A stretch of DNA of 64,000 bases from Streptomyces sp. NBC_01439 (GTDB lineage Bacteria > Actinomycetota > Actinomycetes > Streptomycetales > Streptomycetaceae): assembly GCF_036227605.1 (NCBI RefSeq), contig NZ_CP109487.1, positions 2,790,001 through 2,854,000 of the forward strand, read 5' to 3'. Numbering within the stretch: the stretch's first letter is position 1; every line of letters starts with the position of its first letter. The position numbers and the translations under genes are program-made. This document shows positions 59,407 to 64,000 of the stretch, in pieces. The notes beneath the pieces are model-generated. The model was not told where the DNA came from, ran no database searches, and saw nothing but the letters and a program-made list of their open reading frames with translations.

Positions 59407-60035
59407 CCGGTCCGGTCCCCGTCGACGCCGACGCCGACGCCTCGCCGTCCGAGCTCGACAAACTGCGACGCAGGGTCGCCGCCCTGTCCGGCAAGCGGGA
59501 CAAGGCCGAAGCCCGTCTGGACACCCTGCTGGAATCGCTGCTGCGGCTCGACGACCTGCTCGCCGATACTCGCCGCCGCGTCGGAGCCCTGCACGAGGCT
59601 CGCTCCGCCCGGGAGGCGGCGTCGGCCGCCGCCGTGCTGGGCGAGCAGATCGACTCGGCCCATGTGATGCTGCGCAGCGAGTTCGCCCGGTACGACGTCA
59701 GCCCGATCGAGGTCCTGGGCAGGGCAGCGGACCCGGCGGAGATGCGCGTCGTGGGAACCGAGCCGCATCCGACCCGCCCGGACGGCACCGTGCTGCGGGA
59801 GAAGGTCACCGGCTTCCGGCGGGGCTCCGTCACGCTGCGGCCCGCGGAGGTGGTCGTCGCGGTGCCGGGTCCGGCACCGGAGCCCGTGGCCGATCCCGCA
59901 CCGGAGCCCGTACCCGAGTCCGAGCTGCCTCCGGCGAGCAGCACAAGGAGCCAGCCCCGGCGTACGACCCGCTCCCAACGGCGGCTTCCCCGCAAGGCAT
60001 CGGCCGGGCGGGGACGCCGTTCTCGCCGCGCCTGA
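59403..60035 (+). CDS. GrpE-like nucleotide-exchange factor
   Basis: A 210-residue protein. The ATG at 59403 overlaps the previous stop by 4 bp. Residues 15-90 form a coiled coil beginning ELDKLRRRVAAL. Residues 105-155 resemble the GrpE head: MRVVGTEPHPT, a short loop, then VLREKVTGFRRGSVTLRPAEVVVA, which matches the GrpE pattern in which a Gly-hydrophobic turn is followed by an RPAxVxV strand. The last 50 residues are Pro/Glu- then Arg-rich and unlike GrpE. It stands directly before the Hsp70 gene, so it probably serves that chaperone rather than the general DnaK. The GrpE assignment is by motif pattern and context only. Confidence 0.75.
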   Translation: MTGPVPVDADADASPSELDKLRRRVAALSGKRDKAEARLDTLLESLLRLDDLLADTRRRVGALHEARSAREAASAAAVLGEQIDSAHVMLRSEFARYDVSPIEVLGRAADPAEMRVVGTEPHPTRPDGTVLREKVTGFRRGSVTLRPAEVVVAVPGPAPEPVADPAPEPVPESELPPASSTRSQPRRTTRSQRRLPRKASAGRGRRSRRA

Positions 60036-60095
60036 CCACGCACCGCCCCTACACCCCCCGTCCTGCCGTACCACGACGATCAGGAAGCGCCCCGC

Positions 60096-62597
60096 ATGCA
60101 CCGGACCCTCGGCATCGACCTCGGTACCACCAACTCCGTCACGGCATGGATGCGCGACGGCGTCCCCGTCGTCCTGCCCAACCGGGACGGCGCCCAGGCC
60201 ACCCCTTCGGCCGTCGGGCTCGACTCCGGCGGCGCCCTGCTCGTCGGCCAGGAAGCCCTCAACTGGCGGCTCGGCGACCCCCTCTCCGTGATCACGGAGG
60301 TCAAGCGGCTGATCGGGCGGCGCTGGGCCGACGAGCTCGTGCAGCAGGCCCTCGAGGCGCGGCCCGACGACGCCCCGCCCGTACGGGAGAGCGCCGACGG
60401 CTCGGTGGAGATCCGGCTCGGCGCGCACTACCTCTCGCCCGTGCAGGTCTCCGCCATTCTGCTGCGCAGGCTCAGGAAGGACGCCGAGGACGCGGCGGGC
60501 GTGCCGTTCCGGCGTGCGGTGATCACCGTGCCCGCGTACTTCGCCGAGCCTCAGTTCGACGCGGTGCGCGAAGCCGGGCGGCTCGCCGGCTTCCACGTGG
60601 CGCGGATCGTGCAGGAGCCGACCGCGGCCGCGCACGCCTTCGGGGTCCGGCCCGGCGAGGACGGGCTCAAGGACTACGCGACCGTGCTCGTCTTCGACCT
60701 GGGCGGCGGCACCTTCGACGTATCGCTCCTCACGATCGGGCCCGGGCACTTCTCGGTGGCCGGACTCGGCGGGGACAACCTCCTCGGCGGAGCCGACTTC
60801 GACGCGCTGCTCGACGGCCACGTACGCGAGCAGCTCGTCGGCCGCGCCCTCGACGGGGACGGCGACGACTCCCGCATCCGGGCCGCCGCCGAGCGGGCGA
60901 AGATCGAACTCTCCGGGAAGGAAGCCGTCGACGTCGTTCTCGCTCCGCTCGGACGTCAGGGCGGAGCCTGGTCCGGAGCGGTGCGGCGCGCCGACTTCGA
61001 GGAACTTCTGGCCGGGCACCTGCACCGGATGCGCGAGACGGTCGAGACGGTACTGACGGGGTACAGCGCGACGCCGGAGGACGTCCAGCGGGTTCTACTG
61101 GTCGGCGGTTCCACCCTCGTTCCGGCCGTCCGGCGCGGCCTCCAGGACCTCTTCGGCGAGGACACGGTGTCGGACGCCGTGGATCCCATGACAGCTGTAG
61201 CGCACGGCGCTGCCGTGGAGGCCGGTCTCCTCGACACCCTCGGCTGTCCGTCCGGAACCTGCGCCAACGACAGCATCCCCGTCGACTCCGAGGCCTGCCC
61301 GGACTGCGCCACCCCGCTCCTCGGCGCCCCCACGGTCGACTGCCCGGGCTGTCACGTCCCCGCCCCCGAACTCACCGCCGCCTGCCCCGTGTGCGCCACG
61401 GACCTGTCCGGCCTGCGCGCGGCCACCCCGGTCGTCGCCCTCGCCGAATGCCCGGACTGCGGCCGCGACGACAACCCCGCCGGTGCCTCCGTCTGCCTCG
61501 ACTGTGACGCGCCGATGGACACGGGCGGCCTGAAGTGCCCTTCGTGCAATCTGGTCAACGCCCCCGGACTCAGCGCCTGCTCGTTCTGCGACGGCGACTT
61601 CGGCACCGCCCTCCCCCAGCAGATCACGGCCCAGCACATCGGCATCGAACTGGAGGACCACACCGTGGAGGTCCTCATCCCTGCCGGCACCCTGTACCCG
61701 ACGCAATGGCACCAGGTGGACACTCTGGGAATCCGCGGAGTCGACGGCACGTCCGTACGGTTCAACGTCTGGGAGGGGCCGCACCTGCGCTCGGCCCAGC
61801 GCAACGAGTTCTGCGGAGGCTTCGTCGACCCGAGTCCCGAGGGGCTGCGGGGCGATGTGCCGCTCACCCTTGAGGTACGGCTCGACGCCGACCGGACCAT
61901 CGACCTGCGCTATCGCATCGGCTCCGAGGACTGGTCCCTTGCCCGGCTCCGACGCAACTTGATCTCCGAAGCCGTGCGCCGGAAGGGCGTCGGCCTGCTG
62001 CAGCGCTACTCCGAGTTCCTGGACGAATGGAGGCAGGAACTCACCCACGCCGAGAAGGACGCGCTCACCGAGATCGCGGCAGATCTGGAGGCCCTCGGGC
62101 GGGGAGAACCCATGAGCCGATCCCTGGACGGGCTGCTGGATTCCGCCCACGACACCCTGGAGCTGTGCCTGCGGGCCCGGAGCGCCCAGGCCGGAGCGCG
62201 CATGGCCGCCCGGCGCGGGAACGGCCTCCTGCCGTCGCAATCCGTGCGGGACATGACGAAAGCGGCCGAGGACGTCAAGGACGCGCGCGAGGCCATGAAC
62301 ACCGGGGGGATGCGGACAGCCGCGGACCGGGTGGACAGCCTCATGGCCGGAATCGACCCGGTGGTGCGTGCCGCGCTCTACGCCATCCAGTTCGCCGAGC
62401 AGAACGCCTACCCCGCGACCCTGCGCGGTGAGGTCCTGGCCGCCCGCGACGCCCTGCTCGGCGCGAAGGAGGACGATCAGGACACCCGGGACCTTCAGCT
62501 CGTCCGCCTCGGGCAGCTCTACGAAAACGGCCGCCACCTGTTCGCCGACAGCAGCACGGTCTCGCTCCCGTCGAGCGTCCTGCCCTCCCGACGGTGA
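60096..62597 (+). CDS. Hsp70-family ATPase with zinc-ribbon insert
   Basis: An 833-residue DnaK-related protein. The nucleotide-binding domain (1-380) has GIDLGTTNS (6-14), the phosphate-2 motif VFDLGGGTFDVS, QEPTAAAHAFG and LVGGSTLVPAVR, all intact. Residues 383-497 hold at least seven Cys-x-x-Cys pairs (CPDC, CPGC, CPVC, CPDC, CLDC, CPSC, CSFC), predicted to bind several zinc ions. The last 335 residues contain a beta-rich stretch ending DVPLTLEVRLDADRTIDLRYRIG, similar to the start of a substrate-binding domain, and a helical tail. No DnaJ gene is present. It is not the housekeeping dnaK, since the zinc ribbons and the operon are different. It may couple ATP-driven remodelling to a nucleic-acid- or protein-binding zinc module. 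Confidence 0.9.
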   Translation: MHRTLGIDLGTTNSVTAWMRDGVPVVLPNRDGAQATPSAVGLDSGGALLVGQEALNWRLGDPLSVITEVKRLIGRRWADELVQQALEARPDDAPPVRESADGSVEIRLGAHYLSPVQVSAILLRRLRKDAEDAAGVPFRRAVITVPAYFAEPQFDAVREAGRLAGFHVARIVQEPTAAAHAFGVRPGEDGLKDYATVLVFDLGGGTFDVSLLTIGPGHFSVAGLGGDNLLGGADFDALLDGHVREQLVGRALDGDGDDSRIRAAAERAKIELSGKEAVDVVLAPLGRQGGAWSGAVRRADFEELLAGHLHRMRETVETVLTGYSATPEDVQRVLLVGGSTLVPAVRRGLQDLFGEDTVSDAVDPMTAVAHGAAVEAGLLDTLGCPSGTCANDSIPVDSEACPDCATPLLGAPTVDCPGCHVPAPELTAACPVCATDLSGLRAATPVVALAECPDCGRDDNPAGASVCLDCDAPMDTGGLKCPSCNLVNAPGLSACSFCDGDFGTALPQQITAQHIGIELEDHTVEVLIPAGTLYPTQWHQVDTLGIRGVDGTSVRFNVWEGPHLRSAQRNEFCGGFVDPSPEGLRGDVPLTLEVRLDADRTIDLRYRIGSEDWSLARLRRNLISEAVRRKGVGLLQRYSEFLDEWRQELTHAEKDALTEIAADLEALGRGEPMSRSLDGLLDSAHDTLELCLRARSAQAGARMAARRGNGLLPSQSVRDMTKAAEDVKDAREAMNTGGMRTAADRVDSLMAGIDPVVRAALYAIQFAEQNAYPATLRGEVLAARDALLGAKEDDQDTRDLQLVRLGQLYENGRHLFADSSTVSLPSSVLPSRR

Positions 62598-62622
62598 GCG
62601 ATTTCCCGGACATCATGATCCT

Positions 62623-62635
62623 TTGACAGTGTCAA
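62623..62635 (+). promoter_or_regulatory. TTGAC-N3-GTCAA operator before the McrB-like gene
   Basis: TTGACAGTGTCAA is a perfect dyad 49 bp before the ATG at 62685 and contains a consensus -35 hexamer TTGACA. A possible -10 is TGCGGT at 62647, though it is poor. It is identical in its half-sites to the element at 40981. Confidence 0.6.
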
Positions 62636-62684
62636 CAAGTAGGCTCTGCGGTAGTTCCCGCAGGTCCGCCCCGGAAGGTCATCC

Positions 62685-64000
62685 ATGCCCCAGCCCGAAT
62701 TCCTCCCCGGCGCTCCGGAGTTCCGCATCACGCTCCCCAAGGGCAGCGGCGTGGCACGGGGCCGGCTCCTCACCGAGTTCGGCGGCAACGGCACCCACAA
62801 GTTCCTCCTGCTGGCGGGGTCGGTGGCGGCTGCCGACGCCTGGCCCGGCCTGGGCGAACACCGGCGCCGCTCGCGTGCGGCACTCCGGGCGAACGGCGCG
62901 TTCGCCGACGCCCCGGTCAGCCCCGACCTGCCGGAGGCACCCGCACGGTGGGTGGCGACCCGGGACATCACGTGCAACTCCTCGTCCGCGGCGGCGGGAC
63001 TGGTCTACGGGTACGACGCCTCCGGTCCCGAGTCCTGGCGGACCGCCGAGGGCCATCCGCTCGGCGACTACCTCTCCACCAGCTGGCGGGCGCCGCGCAA
63101 GGCATGGCTGGTGCGCGGTTCCAACGTGTCGGGGCACAACCTGGTGCGGCAACTGTGGCTGGAAGGGCGGCTCGTCTCGCTTTCCGGGGCCCATCTGCCG
63201 CCCGTCGAGGAGGACGATCCGACCAAGAGCACGTTGCGCCGTTACGTCGAGGACGGCTACGAAGGGGCGGCCTCCTACAACCAGAAGCGCGGCCTCGTCG
63301 ACGAACTCCACGCATTCCTCACCCAGATGCGGGTGGGCGACACGGTGACGACCATAAGTGACGGGCGCCTGCACGTCGGCCGGATCACTGGCGACGCCGT
63401 GCAGACCGCCTCCCCGGGCGGGCTGTCGAATCTGCGGCGGGCAGTCTCCTGGCTGCCCGGCAGCCACCCGTACGAGGAGCTCCCCGAGGAGGTGCAGCAG
63501 AAGCTGTCGGCGCAGCACGACGTCGTCGACCTCACCGTTGTCCTCGAAGCACTGGACACTCTGTCCGGGTCCGTCGACACGGACGAGGGCGGCACCGCCG
63601 CCCTGCCGCCTTCCGCCGAGGGCGCGGCTCAACGGGAGCTGGTCCTGCCGGAGGTCACGGACGACCTGCTGGCCGAACTCCTCGTCCATGAGCGGAATTG
63701 GCTGGACGAGGTGCGCGAGCTCCTCGTCGACGACCGTCAACTGGTGCTCTACGGCCCGCCGGGCACGGGCAAGACCTATCTGGCCATGAAGCTGGCGGAG
63801 CACTTCGGCGGGGGCCCCGAGCAGGTCAAGATCGTCCAGTTCCACCCGTCCTACGCCTACGAGGACTTCTTCGAGGGTTTCCGGCCCGTGGAGGACCCCG
63901 AGACCCGGGAGGTGGCCTTCCGGCTGACCGCCGGACCGCTACGCGAGCTGGCGGACCTCGCCTCCCGCGAGGGCAACCGGCACGTCCCCCATTTCCTGAT
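62685..64000 (+). CDS. McrB-like AAA+ ATPase, 3' end outside window
   Basis: The first 438 residues of an AAA+ protein of the McrB (5-methylcytosine restriction motor) family. The ATG at 62685 has GGAAGG upstream. Walker A is GPPGTGKT (357-364), and the following VQFHPSYAYEDFFEGFRP is the highly characteristic McrB/dynein-like AAA signature. The 330-residue N-terminus includes VGDTVTTISDGRLHVGRI, like the small beta-barrel domains (SH3/EVE-type) that read DNA modification in McrB proteins. The partner nuclease McrC, if present, would be further right. It lies 88 bp after the Hsp70 gene and has its own TTGAC dyad. The frame is open to the last base. Its conserved ATPase core is certain, but the N-terminal reading is inferred. 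Confidence 0.92.
   Translation, partial: MPQPEFLPGAPEFRITLPKGSGVARGRLLTEFGGNGTHKFLLLAGSVAAADAWPGLGEHRRRSRAALRANGAFADAPVSPDLPEAPARWVATRDITCNSSSAAAGLVYGYDASGPESWRTAEGHPLGDYLSTSWRAPRKAWLVRGSNVSGHNLVRQLWLEGRLVSLSGAHLPPVEEDDPTKSTLRRYVEDGYEGAASYNQKRGLVDELHAFLTQMRVGDTVTTISDGRLHVGRITGDAVQTASPGGLSNLRRAVSWLPGSHPYEELPEEVQQKLSAQHDVVDLTVVLEALDTLSGSVDTDEGGTAALPPSAEGAAQRELVLPEVTDDLLAELLVHERNWLDEVRELLVDDRQLVLYGPPGTGKTYLAMKLAEHFGGGPEQVKIVQFHPSYAYEDFFEGFRPVEDPETREVAFRLTAGPLRELADLASREGNRHVPHFL

Noticed and set aside
61095..62537. 480-codon minus-strand frame opposite the Hsp70 gene.
   Set aside because: It is a shadow of the Hsp70 coding sequence, with no start signal and no recognisable domain.
60096..62597. 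Housekeeping dnaK.
   Set aside because: The CxxC array, atypical C-terminus, absence of dnaJ/hspR neighbours and the defence context argue against it.

Overview
The window is high-GC actinobacterial DNA, almost certainly Streptomyces. The evidence is very strong GC3 in all real genes, many GTG/TTG starts and ATGA/GTGA overlaps, modular type I polyketide synthases, a LuxR-family regulator of the large ATP-binding (LAL) class whose fifth codon is a rare TTA (the bldA-tRNA codon), and a PptH/PptT-type metallophosphoesterase/phosphopantetheinyl transferase pair. No rRNA, tRNA, CRISPR array or insertion sequence was seen.

Left third (1-32449) is the right-hand part of a polyketide gene cluster. 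Four PKS genes run on the minus strand: a module at 24442-18842 (KS-AT-DH-KR-ACP), one at 18787-13802 (KS-AT-KR-ACP), a bimodular protein at 13716-2905 (twice KS-AT-DH-KR-ACP), and one at 2897 that leaves the window (KS-AT followed directly by ACP, with a DH remnant). All five ATs carry the malonyl-type HAFH motif. No loading module or chain-terminating thioesterase lies inside the window, so the cluster continues beyond base 1. A type II thioesterase is divergent from the PKS genes. It is followed by the LAL regulator (minus), then on the plus strand the pptH-pptT pair, a membrane fatty-acid desaturase and an unknown gene. Promoter regions of most of these units contain helically spaced TAGGGG direct repeats, which suggests one regulon and places the cluster's right edge near 32450.

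From 32545 rightwards the region is a dense defence island. First comes a complete four-gene SMC-type anti-plasmid cassette on the minus strand (Wadjet/JetABCD of the DUF2397/DUF2398/SMC/DUF2399 type, 40760-32592). Divergent from it is a three-gene operon (41088-54553): a 2121-residue Ser/Thr kinase fused to a DUF1998 helicase and a Vsr-like C-terminus, an SNF2 helicase resembling DISARM DrmD, and a large adenine methylase resembling DrmMI/PglX. It ends at a hairpin terminator and is followed by an EcsC-family protein.

Next is a damaged regulatory locus (DUF397, XRE/DUF5753 regulator, HATPase) with two apparent single-base frameshifts. It abuts a compact operon encoding a helical-repeat protein, a 95-aa protein, a GrpE-like factor and an Hsp70 with a cysteine-rich zinc-ribbon insert. 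The last gene is an McrB-like AAA+ protein that runs off the right end.

Three of the defence promoters (before the kinase-helicase gene, the helical-repeat/Hsp70 operon and the McrB gene) share a TTGAC-N3-GTCAA dyad overlapping the -35 hexamer. This suggests a common repressor and that these units are regulated together. The kinase-helicase operon and the Hsp70/GrpE/McrB operon are the best candidates for under-described systems.
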